Below the pieces are notes generated by a model. It saw only the letters and a program-made list of their open reading frames with translations, ran no database searches and was not told where the DNA came from. Positions 43,843 through 52,409 of a stretch of DNA of 64,000 nt are shown here, piece by piece. The number at the start of each line of letters is the position of its first letter. Within the stretch, counting starts at the first letter, position 1. The translations under genes were made by a program, and so were the position numbers. The DNA is from Streptomyces sp. NBC_01788 (GTDB lineage: Bacteria; Actinomycetota; Actinomycetes; Streptomycetales; Streptomycetaceae): NCBI RefSeq assembly GCF_035917575.1, contig NZ_CP109090.1, forward strand, positions 310,001-374,000, read 5' to 3'.

Positions 43843-44379
43843 GTGCGTTCCTACTGCATCAGAGCTGCCACGGCCGCCGACCTCGACGAGGCGCGGGCCG
43901 TGATGCTGGACACCGTCTATCGCGACTTCGACACCGGGTACGTGCCGCGATGGCATGCCGACATCATCGACCCGGGGTCCTTCTATCTCGCCCCACCCCG
44001 GCACACCCTGCTGGTCGCGGTGGACGAGCGGGACGGGACGGTGGCCGGCACGGCCGCGCTCGACGCGCGCGGCCCCGAGTGTCCGCCGAACCCCCAGTGG
44101 CTGGCCGAGCGTTATCCGTCGGGCGAGACCGCTCAGCTGCGACGGGTCTACGTGCGCCCGGAACACCGCCGACGCGGACTGGCCCGGCAACTGGTGGAGG
44201 GGCTGCTGGAGTTCGCCCGGACGGACGGCCGATACCGCGCCGTGTACCTGCACACGTACCCGCACTCACCCGGCGCCATGGGCCTGTGGCAGACGCTGGG
44301 CAAGGTCATGTGCGACGAGCGGGAGGACGTGCCCGGCGGCGGCAGCGGCGTCGTGCACTTCGAGATCCCCCTCAGGTAA
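43843..44379 (+). CDS. GNAT N-acetyltransferase
   Basis: 178 residues. YCIRAATAADLDEARAVMLD starts the fold. LRRVYVRPEHRRRGLARQLV (about 108-127) is the acetyl-CoA pyrophosphate loop RRRGLA. AVYLHTYPHSPGAMGLWQTL follows. GTG at 43843 starts the conserved part; no good ribosome site is visible. It ends 78 bases ahead of the binding-protein gene on the same strand, with a palindromic A+T-rich site between them, so it is probably a separate unit. Confidence 0.75.
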   Translation: MRSYCIRAATAADLDEARAVMLDTVYRDFDTGYVPRWHADIIDPGSFYLAPPRHTLLVAVDERDGTVAGTAALDARGPECPPNPQWLAERYPSGETAQLRRVYVRPEHRRRGLARQLVEGLLEFARTDGRYRAVYLHTYPHSPGAMGLWQTLGKVMCDEREDVPGGGSGVVHFEIPLR

Positions 44380-44383
44380 ACGA

Positions 44384-44398
44384 ACATGATATTCATAT
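44384..44398. promoter_or_regulatory. A+T-rich palindrome ACATGATATTCATAT upstream of the ABC/MFS genes
   Basis: 15-bp site with perfect ATGA/TCAT arms around TAT, 60-74 bases ahead of the binding-protein start. Such an A+T island is rare in this DNA, and the arm pattern recalls Fur/Zur-type boxes. The octamer ATTCATAT recurs at 52408-52415. Confidence 0.4.
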
Positions 44399-44457
44399 TG
44401 ACGTGGATCGGCGTCAGTCGAAAAGTCCGGCTCCCAGGAACAGACAGAACCAGGAAC

Positions 44458-45966
44458 ATGAGACCTCCCCGCCCACGGCTGATGGCCGGACTGCTGCTCG
44501 CCCCGCTGCTCTCCGGCTGCTTCTCCTCCTCCAGCGACGACTCGTCCTCGGACTCCTCCGGCTCCGGCAAGGGGGGACGTCTCCGCGTCGCTCTCGCCTT
44601 CCCGCCGGCGGAGAACTACTCCCCGTACGGCCAGGACGCCTTCGACCTCTCGCGGCTCGGTGTCACCGAGGGGCTGACCAGGCTGGACGCCAACGGCGCC
44701 GCCGTGCCCGCGCTCGCCGAGTCGTGGAGCAGCGACAAGAGCGGCAGGAGCTGGGTGTTCACGCTGCGGGGCGACGCGAAGTTCCAGGACGGCACCGACG
44801 TCACCGCCGAGGCCGTCGCCTCCGCCCTCGCCCGCGCCGCCGAGGCCGACCCGGCCCCGTCAGCCGTCTCCGGCGTCAAGCTGACCGCCAGGGCCGTCGG
44901 CGACGGCCGGGTCGAGGTCAGCACCGCGGAGGCCGATCCGGTACTGCCGCTGCGGCTCAGCAACCCGAGCCTCGCGGTGTTCTCCTCGAAGGCATACGGC
45001 AAGGACGGCAAGGTGAACCCGGTCGGCACCGCCACCGGTCCCTTCGAGCTCACCAGGATCACCGGAAGCACGACGGCCGCCCTGGACCGCTTCGACGATT
45101 ACTGGGGCGGCCGCGCCCAGGCCTCCGGCATCGACGCGAAGTTCGTCTCCGACGGCACCGCCCGCGCCAACGCACTGCGCACCGGCGACGTGGACATCGC
45201 CGAGGCGATCCCCGTCGCGCAGGTGACCACTCTGGACAAGGACACCATTCACGAGGTCAACACCGCCCGGAACACGAGCCTTTACCTCAACACCCGGACG
45301 GGCGTCTTCAAGGACGCGGGGCTGCGGGCCGCCGCACGCGAGGCGATCGACACCGACGCGATCGCCAGGGGCGTGTACGAGGGATACGCCGAGCCCGCCC
45401 AGGGTCTCTACGGCCCGGCCCTGACCTGGGCGGCCGGGAAGCGCACCGTGCCGGCCGGCCGGGCGAAGGCCGAAGGCCCCAAGGGCAAGAGCGTCACCGT
45501 CGCCACCTACAACGACCGGCCCGAGCTGCCCGAGGCCGCCCAGGTACTCCAGCAGCAGCTGAAGAAGGCCGGGTTCACGGTGAAGCTGGAGGTGCGCGCC
45601 TACGCGCGGCTCGAAAGCGACCTGCTGGCGGGGAAGTTCGACGCGTCCGTCGTCTCCCGCAACATGATGCTCGACACCGGTGACCCGGTCACCGTCCTGG
45701 CCGGCGACTTCAGCTGCGACGGCTCGTACAACCTGTCACTCCTGTGCGACAAGAACGTGGACAGGCTGATCACCGCCGCGCAGACCGAGTCCGACCCGGC
45801 CGAGCGGCAGAACGCGGCGATGAGGACGGAGGCCGCGATCCTCGGCACGGACGCGGTGATCCCGCTGGTGCACCTGAAGGTCGTCACGGGCGTCGGCACC
45901 TCCGTCAAGGGTGCCCTGCTCGACCCGTACGAACGTGATTTCGTCGGCACCGGGACCCGGCTCTGA
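44458..45966 (+). CDS. peptide/nickel-type ABC substrate-binding lipoprotein
   Basis: 502 residues of SBP family 5. Signal peptide LMAGLLLAPLL with lipobox LSGC near residue 20, then a Ser/Asp-rich linker and the mature domain (FDLSRLGVTEGLTRLDANGA, VPALAESWSSDKSGRSWVFT, GTATGPFELTRI). ATG at 44458 follows AGGAAC; the frame extends to 44386 over the palindrome. Overlap with the fused permease shows one operon. Members of this family bind peptides, nickel or metallophore complexes; which applies here is unknown. Confidence 0.85.
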   Translation: MRPPRPRLMAGLLLAPLLSGCFSSSSDDSSSDSSGSGKGGRLRVALAFPPAENYSPYGQDAFDLSRLGVTEGLTRLDANGAAVPALAESWSSDKSGRSWVFTLRGDAKFQDGTDVTAEAVASALARAAEADPAPSAVSGVKLTARAVGDGRVEVSTAEADPVLPLRLSNPSLAVFSSKAYGKDGKVNPVGTATGPFELTRITGSTTAALDRFDDYWGGRAQASGIDAKFVSDGTARANALRTGDVDIAEAIPVAQVTTLDKDTIHEVNTARNTSLYLNTRTGVFKDAGLRAAAREAIDTDAIARGVYEGYAEPAQGLYGPALTWAAGKRTVPAGRAKAEGPKGKSVTVATYNDRPELPEAAQVLQQQLKKAGFTVKLEVRAYARLESDLLAGKFDASVVSRNMMLDTGDPVTVLAGDFSCDGSYNLSLLCDKNVDRLITAAQTESDPAERQNAAMRTEAAILGTDAVIPLVHLKVVTGVGTSVKGALLDPYERDFVGTGTRL

Positions 45967-47846
45967 AGTCCGCGACCGCACCCCGCGGAGACCGAGTCAC
46001 CGCCGCCCTGCGCACGCTCGCGCGGGGCGGCGGCCTCACACTGCTGTGGCGAACCGTACTCACGGCCGGCGTGGTGTGCGCGATCGGCCTGCTGCCGTGG
46101 CTCTCGCGCACCGATCCCGCCCTGACCGTGCTCAAGGCCCGCTCGGCCGAGCGGGACCCGACCCCCGAGACACTGCGTGCCGTCCGGGACGGACTCGGCC
46201 TGGGCGACGGCCCCCTGGCGCTGCTCGGACGCTGGCTGGGCGGGCTGCTGCGCGCGGACGCCGGCCGCTCCTGGGTGTCGGACACCGAGGTGCTGCCGGC
46301 CGTTCTCCAGGCTCTCGGAGCGTCCCTGCTGCTGATGGCCGGCGCCGTCGTCGTCGCCGTCGCCACGGTGGCGGTCGTCTGCGCACGCACACTCCGGCAG
46401 GGCGCGCGGAGACAGCTCGGCGGGCGCGGACCCGGCGGTACCGGCTCCGCGATGCTGGCCGCACTGCCCGAGTTCCTCATCGCCTCCGTACTGGCCTCCG
46501 TCATCGGCGTACAGCTCGGCTGGCTGCCCGCGCTCGGCTGGCACGGCCCTCAGTGGATGCTGCTGCCCTCGCTCGCCCTCGGCCTGCCCGCGGGTGCGGT
46601 CCTCGGGCGGATGCTGGACGACCTGCTGCCCGGCGCCTTCGCCGAACCGTGGGCGCCGGCCGCCGCCGCGCGCGGGGTGCCGCCGAAATCCGTGGCCCGG
46701 CAGGCGCTGCGCCGCTGTGCGCCCGCGCTCCTGCCCAACCTGGGGCTGTTCGTGGTCGGCCTGACCGGCGGATCGGTCGCCGTCGAGCAGATCTTCGACA
46801 TTCCCGGACTCGGACGGCTCACCCTGCGGGCCGCCCTCGCCCAGGATCTGCCCGTACTGCAGACCGGCACGCTCATGCTCATGGCCCTCGCGGCCGCGGC
46901 CGCTCTCCTGGCACGGATGGGGGCGCGGCGGCTGATCGGGCCCGCGCTGCGCGACGGCGCCCTGCACTCCCTGCACCGGCCCGGCCCGCCCGCGCCGCGC
47001 GTCGTGCCCCTCGTGTACGGGCTGCTGCTCGCCGCCGTGATCGCTCTCGGCCTGCCCCGCGACCCGCTCGCCCTGGACACCACCGCCCGCCTCCGGGCCC
47101 TGTCCGCCGCGCACCCGTTCGGCACGGACGCCCTCGGCCGGGACGTGCTGGCCCGTATCGCGCACGGCGCGCTGAGCACGCTCGGCGTCGCCCTCGCCGT
47201 GAGTGCCGCCGCCCTGGTGGGCGGCGTACTGCTCGGCCTGCTGCCCCGGTTGTCCGGGCCGCTGGTCGACACCGTCAACTCGGTACCGTCCGTACTGGCA
47301 GCCCTCCTCGTCACCGGCATCGCGGGCAGCGGACCGTGGACACCGGCGCTGGCCGTGGCCGTCGTCGCCTGGTCGCCGCTGGCCACGCACACCTCCGCCC
47401 TCCTGCGGCAGGAGCGCGCGACCCTTCACCTGACCGCGACCCGCGCGCTCGGCGCAGGTCCGGGGTACCTGTTCTGGCACGAACTGGTGCCCGCCGTCCT
47501 GCCGCCCGTCGTCCGCCACGCCCTGCTCAGGCTGCCCGGAATCGCCCTGAGCCTCGCCGCGCTCGCCTTCCTGGGCCTGGGCTCCCAGCCGCCCTCCCCC
47601 GAGTGGGGCCTGTTGCTCGCCGAGAACCAGCCCTACGCCGAACGCGCGCCGTGGGCGGTCCTGGCGCCCGCCGCCGTGCTCGCCCTGCTCGGCGCGCTGG
47701 CCGTCACGGCGGCGGGCGGGGTACGGCTGCCCCGGCCCGTACGGAGGCCGAAACAGCCGGCCCCGCGGGCCGCCGGGACCGAACCGGCCGCACCGCGGGC
47801 CGAGCCGACCACTGTCCTGACCTCCTCCCGCGCCGACATCCCCTGA
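45963..47846 (+). CDS. fused DppB-DppC ABC permease
   Basis: About 628 codons holding two permease modules in one chain. The first ends with AARGVPPKSVARQALRRCAP (EAA loop) and VAVEQIFDIPGLGRLTLRAA, as in DppB. The second begins near HPFGTDALGRDVLARIAHGA and has TRALGAGPGYLFWHELVPAV and LGLGSQPPSPEWGLLL, as in DppC. The true start is unclear: a CTG at 45963 overlapping the preceding stop keeps the first membrane helix whole, while GTG at 46068 or 46071 would cut it. No ATPase gene follows. Confidence 0.8.
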   Translation: MKSATAPRGDRVTAALRTLARGGGLTLLWRTVLTAGVVCAIGLLPWLSRTDPALTVLKARSAERDPTPETLRAVRDGLGLGDGPLALLGRWLGGLLRADAGRSWVSDTEVLPAVLQALGASLLLMAGAVVVAVATVAVVCARTLRQGARRQLGGRGPGGTGSAMLAALPEFLIASVLASVIGVQLGWLPALGWHGPQWMLLPSLALGLPAGAVLGRMLDDLLPGAFAEPWAPAAAARGVPPKSVARQALRRCAPALLPNLGLFVVGLTGGSVAVEQIFDIPGLGRLTLRAALAQDLPVLQTGTLMLMALAAAAALLARMGARRLIGPALRDGALHSLHRPGPPAPRVVPLVYGLLLAAVIALGLPRDPLALDTTARLRALSAAHPFGTDALGRDVLARIAHGALSTLGVALAVSAAALVGGVLLGLLPRLSGPLVDTVNSVPSVLAALLVTGIAGSGPWTPALAVAVVAWSPLATHTSALLRQERATLHLTATRALGAGPGYLFWHELVPAVLPPVVRHALLRLPGIALSLAALAFLGLGSQPPSPEWGLLLAENQPYAERAPWAVLAPAAVLALLGALAVTAAGGVRLPRPVRRPKQPAPRAAGTEPAAPRAEPTTVLTSSRADIP

Positions 47847-47862
47847 CGGACTTGACCTCTTG

Positions 47863-49140
47863 GTGGCCGACGTGTTCTCCCGCCTCCTGACCAAGCGCCC
47901 CAGCACCGGCCGCAGGCCGCCGCACGAGCGCGCCCGGAAGCGTCTCTCGCCACTGCTGCGGCTGCTGATACTGACCCAACTCGCCTTCAACATCGGCTTC
48001 TTCGCCGTGCTGCCGTTTCTCGCCGACCATCTCGGCACAGCCATCGGCATGGCGGGCTGGACGGTCGGCTTCGTGCTGGGCCTCAGAACCTTCAGCCAGC
48101 AGGGACTGTTCGTGGTCGGAGGGCGGCTCGCCGACCGGCACGGCGTGCGGCCGGTCGTCCTGGCGGGCTGCGTGCTACGGATCGCCGGGTTCGTCTGGCT
48201 GGGGTTCGCCGAGAAGACCTGGGCGGTGATCGGCGCGGTGCTGCTGATCGGCTTCGCCGCCGCACTGTTCTCCCCGGCCGTGGAGTCGGAGGTGGCGCGG
48301 CAGGCGGTGGCGTGGGAAGACCAGGGCAACGGCTCCCGCACCAGGGTCCTGGCCCTGTTCTCCGCCGCGGGCCAGGCCGGTGCCTTCGTCGGTCCGTTGC
48401 TCGGCGGCGTGCTGCTCGCCGTGGACTTCCGCACGGCCTGCCTCGCCGGCGCCGGGGTCTTCGTGCTCGTCCTCGCGGGTCACGCATGGCTGATGCCGCG
48501 ACACATCCCCGGCCGAGTGCGGTCGCGGGAGGGGGGCGGAGTAGGCGAGTTGCTGCGCCACCGCCGCTTCCTGGCGCTGTGCTGCGCGTACGGGAGCTAC
48601 CTGCTCGCCTACAACCAGCTCTACCTCGCCCTGCCGGACGAGGTGGAGCGAGCGACGGGTTCACAGGCCCCGCTGTCCTGGCTGTTCGCCCTGTCGTCCC
48701 TGCTGGTCGTCATCGCGCAGCTCCCGCTCACCGGGTGGGCGAGCGACCGGCTCGGCCTGCGCCGTTCCATGGCCGCCGGGCTGCTGCTGGTCGCTGCCGG
48801 GTTCGCGGTCGTGGCGGCGGCGCGCCCGGCGGGCTGGACGGGCCTCGTGGGTCTGCTGCCGGCCGCCGGGTACGTCGTCCTGCTCACCCTCGGCCAGATG
48901 CTGATCGTGCCCGCCGCCCGCGCGTGGGTGCCCGACCTCGCCGAGGAGGGGCGCATCGGCCTCTACACGGGGGCGCTGTCCTCCGTCTCCGGCCTGATCG
49001 TGCTCATCGGCAGCTCGGCCACCGGATCCCTGCTCGACATGGGGCTTTCGCCCGCCGTGCCGTGGCTGGTCCTCGCCGCCGTGCCGGCACTGGCCGTGGC
49101 ACTGCTGCCGCGCGGGCCGGAGCCCGCGCGGGTCCGATGA
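47863..49140 (+). CDS. MFS transporter, likely exporter
   Basis: About 425 residues, 12 membrane segments. GRLADRHGVRPVVLAGCVLR is the loop 2-3 signature and DRLGLRRSMAAG the equivalent loop 8-9. The class resembles drug or metallophore exporters of the MdtH/CntE kind. It starts 16 bases after the fused permease, without a clear ribosome site, so translation is probably coupled. An exporter paired with a binding-protein-dependent importer suggests a secreted ligand that is taken up again, which is inference. Confidence 0.8.
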   Translation: MADVFSRLLTKRPSTGRRPPHERARKRLSPLLRLLILTQLAFNIGFFAVLPFLADHLGTAIGMAGWTVGFVLGLRTFSQQGLFVVGGRLADRHGVRPVVLAGCVLRIAGFVWLGFAEKTWAVIGAVLLIGFAAALFSPAVESEVARQAVAWEDQGNGSRTRVLALFSAAGQAGAFVGPLLGGVLLAVDFRTACLAGAGVFVLVLAGHAWLMPRHIPGRVRSREGGGVGELLRHRRFLALCCAYGSYLLAYNQLYLALPDEVERATGSQAPLSWLFALSSLLVVIAQLPLTGWASDRLGLRRSMAAGLLLVAAGFAVVAAARPAGWTGLVGLLPAAGYVVLLTLGQMLIVPAARAWVPDLAEEGRIGLYTGALSSVSGLIVLIGSSATGSLLDMGLSPAVPWLVLAAVPALAVALLPRGPEPARVR

Positions 49141-49324
49141 CGACGGCCAGGATCCGCTCATCCCCGGCACGGTCGAGCTGAGCCGGACGAGCCAAGTGCT
49201 ACGGCAGCGTCGCCGTACTGGAGGCCGGGGCCACCGACGCCCCTGAAGCGCCTACGGGCAAGCCGCCCACGCCGCCGAGGATGCCGCCGTCAGGCGGGGC
49301 GCGCCGGGCTGCCCCGAGTGCGTG

Positions 49325-50197
49325 TCATGTCGGCCCCTCCTCCCGGAACCGGGCGATCCATTCCGACGTGGCTCCGATCCCGCCGAAGGTGTAGAAGTGC
49401 ACCTTCACCACCCCGTGGCGCCCGGCGTCGTAGCTCTCGGCCAGGGCACGCAGGAAGCGGTCGGGGCCGGCCGTGCCCATGAGGTTGGTCAGGGAGAAGC
49501 CGTACTTCTTGGTGATGGAGGCGCTGGTGCCGACGCCGAAGCGGGCGGCGTACGTGATGAGTCGCTTGATGCCGGCCGGTCCGGGCACACCGATGCGGAT
49601 CGGCAGGCCGACGCCTCGCGTGCGTGTCCCCTCCAGCCAGGCCAGCACGGGGTCGACGTCGAAGCCGAACTGCGTGATGACGTCGCCCGCCAACCGCTGT
49701 GCTCCCAGCGCCGCGTGCTTGTCCGCCATAGCGGACCACAGCACGTGGTCCGCTATGGCCGGGTGGCCTTCCGGGTAGCCGCTGATCCCGGCGTGGCGCA
49801 CCCCGTAGTGCTGGAGCAGTCCGGTGCGGATGACGGCCAGGGCGTCCTCGTAGGGGCCTTCGGCACGGACGGGGTCCCCGCCGACGACGAACACGTTCTC
49901 CACGGTTCCGTCGTCCCGCAGACCGGCCAGGAACCGTTCCAGATCGGTCCGTGACCTCAGGCGGCGGGCGGAGATGTGCGGTACCGGAACGAAGCCGAGC
50001 CGCTTGACCGCGCGGGCGGCCGCCAGACGCGTCGGCAGGTCCTCGTGGGCGAGGAACGTGATGTTGATGCGGGTGCCCGGCGGGATCGAGGGGTGGGCTT
50101 CCTCCAGTTTCGGGATGTCCTTGCCCGTCATCTCGAGGGAGAAGTCCTCCAGCAGCGATGTGCCCACCGCCGCCAAAGCCGTGGATCCGGGATTCAT
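49325..50197 (-). CDS. methylenetetrahydrofolate reductase family protein
   Basis: 290 residues of the MTHFR TIM barrel: SLEMTGKDIPKLEEAHPSIP, RINITFLAHEDLPTRLAAAR, VFVVGGDPVRAEGPYEDALA, GISGYPEGHPAI, VITQFGFDVDPVLAWLEG (flavin-side residues) and IGVPGPAGIKRLITYAARFG. The order and the GYPEGHP motif match MTHFR-like proteins, including those associated with methyl-group catabolism. GAGGAG precedes ATG 50197. It is divergent from the USP gene. Whether it serves folate metabolism in general or a catabolic methyl donor is open. Confidence 0.8.
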   Translation of the reverse strand: MNPGSTALAAVGTSLLEDFSLEMTGKDIPKLEEAHPSIPPGTRINITFLAHEDLPTRLAAARAVKRLGFVPVPHISARRLRSRTDLERFLAGLRDDGTVENVFVVGGDPVRAEGPYEDALAVIRTGLLQHYGVRHAGISGYPEGHPAIADHVLWSAMADKHAALGAQRLAGDVITQFGFDVDPVLAWLEGTRTRGVGLPIRIGVPGPAGIKRLITYAARFGVGTSASITKKYGFSLTNLMGTAGPDRFLRALAESYDAGRHGVVKVHFYTFGGIGATSEWIARFREEGPT

Positions 50198-50588
50198 GGT
50201 GCTCCTCGCGGCAGGTTGGCGTCAGGCGTCGCGACGGTGGAGGGTGCGCGCGTGCCGGTTGAACGGCGCGGGCCGGCCGGTGGCGCGGATGCGGGGGAAC
50301 CCGAGGTCCGCGTCCGGGGATGTGCCCGGTCCGGTGCCCACCGGGCCGATCATCGCAGACGACATGACCCGGTACCGCACGCCGGGTCAAGGGCCCCGAA
50401 CCGGTCCCGGCCCGTCGTGGGGACCAATGGCCCCTGGCGCCTCCCCCTTGCCAGGGCTTTCCATGGAAGCGGCGGCACCTCTCCGCGCCACCGCAGGGAG
50501 GAGGCGACGGCGATGTCCGTTCCCGCACCAGCGAGGAACAACGACCGGGCCGTACCGGGCACCGGCTCCGTAACGACCGGAGGCGGCC
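50198..50588. promoter_or_regulatory. divergent intergenic region with a DevR/OsdR-like box
   Basis: 391 bases without a gene between the MTHFR-like gene and the USP gene. At 50419-50434 lies GGGGACCAATGGCCCC, close to the GGGAC-N4-GTCCC form of dormancy-regulator boxes. Such boxes commonly precede universal stress genes. Confidence 0.45.
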
Positions 50589-51467
50589 ATGTCCCGGCCC
50601 GGTGACCGCCGGCCGATCGTCGTGGGCGTCGATCCTGATCCGGCCCACCGGACGGCAGTGGCCTGGGCGGCCGACGAGGCCGTCCGCCGGGGACTGCCGT
50701 TGCGTCCGGTGCATGTCGAGGGCGTGCCGACCGGGGGCTACCGGCGGCACGAGGTCCCGGCGTCGTGGGAGAAGTGGAACGAGTCGCTGCACACGGCCGG
50801 GAGGCAAGTGCTCGGTGAGGCCACGGACTTCGTCGCGGCCCGGTACCCGCGGCTGGAGGTGGAAGCTCTGCTGGCGGAGGGCGACCCGGTGTGGGTGCTG
50901 CGCGAGCAGAGCCGCGACGCCACCGCCCTCGTGCTGGGATCACGGCATCTGAGCCGGAGGCAGGAGGTGTTCGGCTCCGCGTCGGTCGCCCTCCCGGTGA
51001 TGGCTCATACGCACTGTCCTCTGGTGGTCGTCCCCGAGCCGGAACACATCCCCGAGGACCCCGGGTACTACGTCGTCGGCGTGGACGGCAGCGAACACTC
51101 CACCGCCGCGGTCGACTTGGCGTTCGAGGAGGCCGCCCTGCGCGGCGCCGGGCTGCGGGCCGTGCTGGCCTGGGAGCCGGGGCCGCTGAGGATCTTCGAC
51201 GAGCACGAGCCGCAGCAGGAGTGCCGCCGGCTGCTCTCCGAGATCGTGGCGGGCCGGCACGCCCGTTTCCCCGAGGTGGAGCTGCGCCACGAAGTGGTCG
51301 TCGGACATCCGGTCCAGGTGCTCACGGAGGCCTCGTCGCACGCGCTGGGCCTGGTGGTGGGGACCCGGGGGCGGGGAGGCTTCGCGGGCATGCTGCTGGG
51401 CTCGGTCAGCCAAGGCGTGCTCCACCACGCCGGCTGCCCTGTCATCGCCGTCCCGGCACGCGGCTGA
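50589..51467 (+). CDS. universal stress protein, two USP domains
   Basis: 292 residues with tandem UspA folds. The first runs from IVVGVDPDPAHRTAVAWAAD to VMAHTHCPLVVVPE. The second runs from YVVGVDGSEHSTAAVDLAFE to GTRGRGGFAGMLLGSVSQGV and HHAGCPVIAVP, with the ATP-binding G-2x-G-9x-G(S/T) pattern clear in the second copy. GGAGG lies five bases ahead of ATG 50589. A possible dormancy box is upstream, so induction by hypoxia or respiratory stress is plausible. Confidence 0.85.
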   Translation: MSRPGDRRPIVVGVDPDPAHRTAVAWAADEAVRRGLPLRPVHVEGVPTGGYRRHEVPASWEKWNESLHTAGRQVLGEATDFVAARYPRLEVEALLAEGDPVWVLREQSRDATALVLGSRHLSRRQEVFGSASVALPVMAHTHCPLVVVPEPEHIPEDPGYYVVGVDGSEHSTAAVDLAFEEAALRGAGLRAVLAWEPGPLRIFDEHEPQQECRRLLSEIVAGRHARFPEVELRHEVVVGHPVQVLTEASSHALGLVVGTRGRGGFAGMLLGSVSQGVLHHAGCPVIAVPARG

Positions 51468-51541
51468 GCAGGCCGGATCACCGCGGACACCGGCTTCGGC
51501 ACGGCATGGCACGGCCGGCAGCTGCTGGGGGTGACAGCTCA

Positions 51542-52330
51542 TCAGCCCGCGCACGCGCCCGTGATCACCCTGACCGCCACCAGCACGGCACTGTCGCCGA
51601 ACTGCCAGACCGGCGTGACATGGCTGAAGCCCGCCTGGTGCAGCAGCTCGGTATGGCGACCCATCGTCAGGTGGCCGCCGCCCCCACTGACGCCATGGGC
51701 CGGCCGACGCCGCTCGCGCTCCTCGAACAGGTCACCCAGTTCCGGTTCCCGGGCCGCCGCGTCCCACCAGGACCGCCAGTCCTCCTGGGGGTGGCCGCCC
51801 GTCCGTTCCGCCCGTCGGCGGGCCACGTACGCGGTGATGTCCGAGCACGGTGCTCCGTCCGGCGGGAAGTGGTCGCCGTTGACGAGGACACCGCCGGGGC
51901 GCAGCAGTGCGGCGAGACAGCGGTATGTGCGCAGCAGCACCGGTTCGGGGAGGTAGTGCAGGGCGGTCGTCGAGACGGCGGCGTCCAGGGGGCGTTCCAG
52001 CCCGAGGGCGTCGGCCCAGCCTTCCTCCCCGATGACCGTGTCGACAAAGCGGGCGGCGTCGGCGTGATGGGTTCGTCCCAGTTCCAGCAGCAGGGGGTCC
52101 ATGTCGGCGGCGACGATCTCCGCGTCCGGAAGGCGGTCGGAGAGGCGAGCGGCCAGGGAGCCGGGGCCGCAGCCGAGGTCGAGCAGGAGCGGGCGGGGCC
52201 GGCCGGCCGTGACGTGCTCGACGACATCCGCGATCACGGTGAACCGCTCCTCGCGGTCCAGCGCGTACCGCTCCTGCTGCCGTTCCCAGCGCTCGACCCA
52301 CGCCTTGGCCGTCGCCATGCTCACGCCCAT
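51542..52330 (-). CDS. class I SAM-dependent methyltransferase of the PLP gene cluster
   Basis: 262 residues. SAM motif LLLDLGCGPGSLAARLSDRL near residue 48, acidic IVAADMDPLLLELG, AAVSTTALHYLPE and LRPGGVLVNGDHF. It is a small-molecule methyltransferase by layout. The start is uncertain among GTG 52342, ATG 52330 and ATG 52318; 52330 has GAGGTGG at workable distance. It lies 79 bases downstream of the desulfurase-like gene, with its own A+T-rich promoter-like gap carrying a 15-bp palindrome, so it is part of the cluster but may be transcribed separately. Confidence 0.75.
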   Translation of the reverse strand: MGVSMATAKAWVERWERQQERYALDREERFTVIADVVEHVTAGRPRPLLLDLGCGPGSLAARLSDRLPDAEIVAADMDPLLLELGRTHHADAARFVDTVIGEEGWADALGLERPLDAAVSTTALHYLPEPVLLRTYRCLAALLRPGGVLVNGDHFPPDGAPCSDITAYVARRRAERTGGHPQEDWRSWWDAAAREPELGDLFEERERRRPAHGVSGGGGHLTMGRHTELLHQAGFSHVTPVWQFGDSAVLVAVRVITGACAG

Positions 52331-52386
52331 GCCGTGCGCCACCTCTTCCGTCTCTCACCTGCCCGTGGACATCACGAATCTACAGG

Positions 52387-52401
52387 TGGAAACGGTTATC
52401 A
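52387..52401. promoter_or_regulatory. palindrome TGGAAACGGTTATCA upstream of the methyltransferase
   Basis: 15-bp imperfect palindrome (TG..AAC.GTT..CA) in an A+T-rich gap, 57-71 bases ahead of the methyltransferase start on the minus strand. The 11-mer AGGTGGAAACG at its left edge recurs, inverted, at 56523-56533 upstream of the PLP operon. The layout resembles a Fur/Zur-type box. Confidence 0.45.
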
Positions 52402-52409
52402 CTTGCCAT

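Noticed and set aside
45600..48434. Very long open frame (944 codons) on the minus strand opposite the ABC permease and MFS genes
   Set aside because: Repetitive Gly/Gln/Arg composition, no start signal, and it mirrors three well-supported plus-strand genes; typical antisense artefact of G+C-rich third positions.
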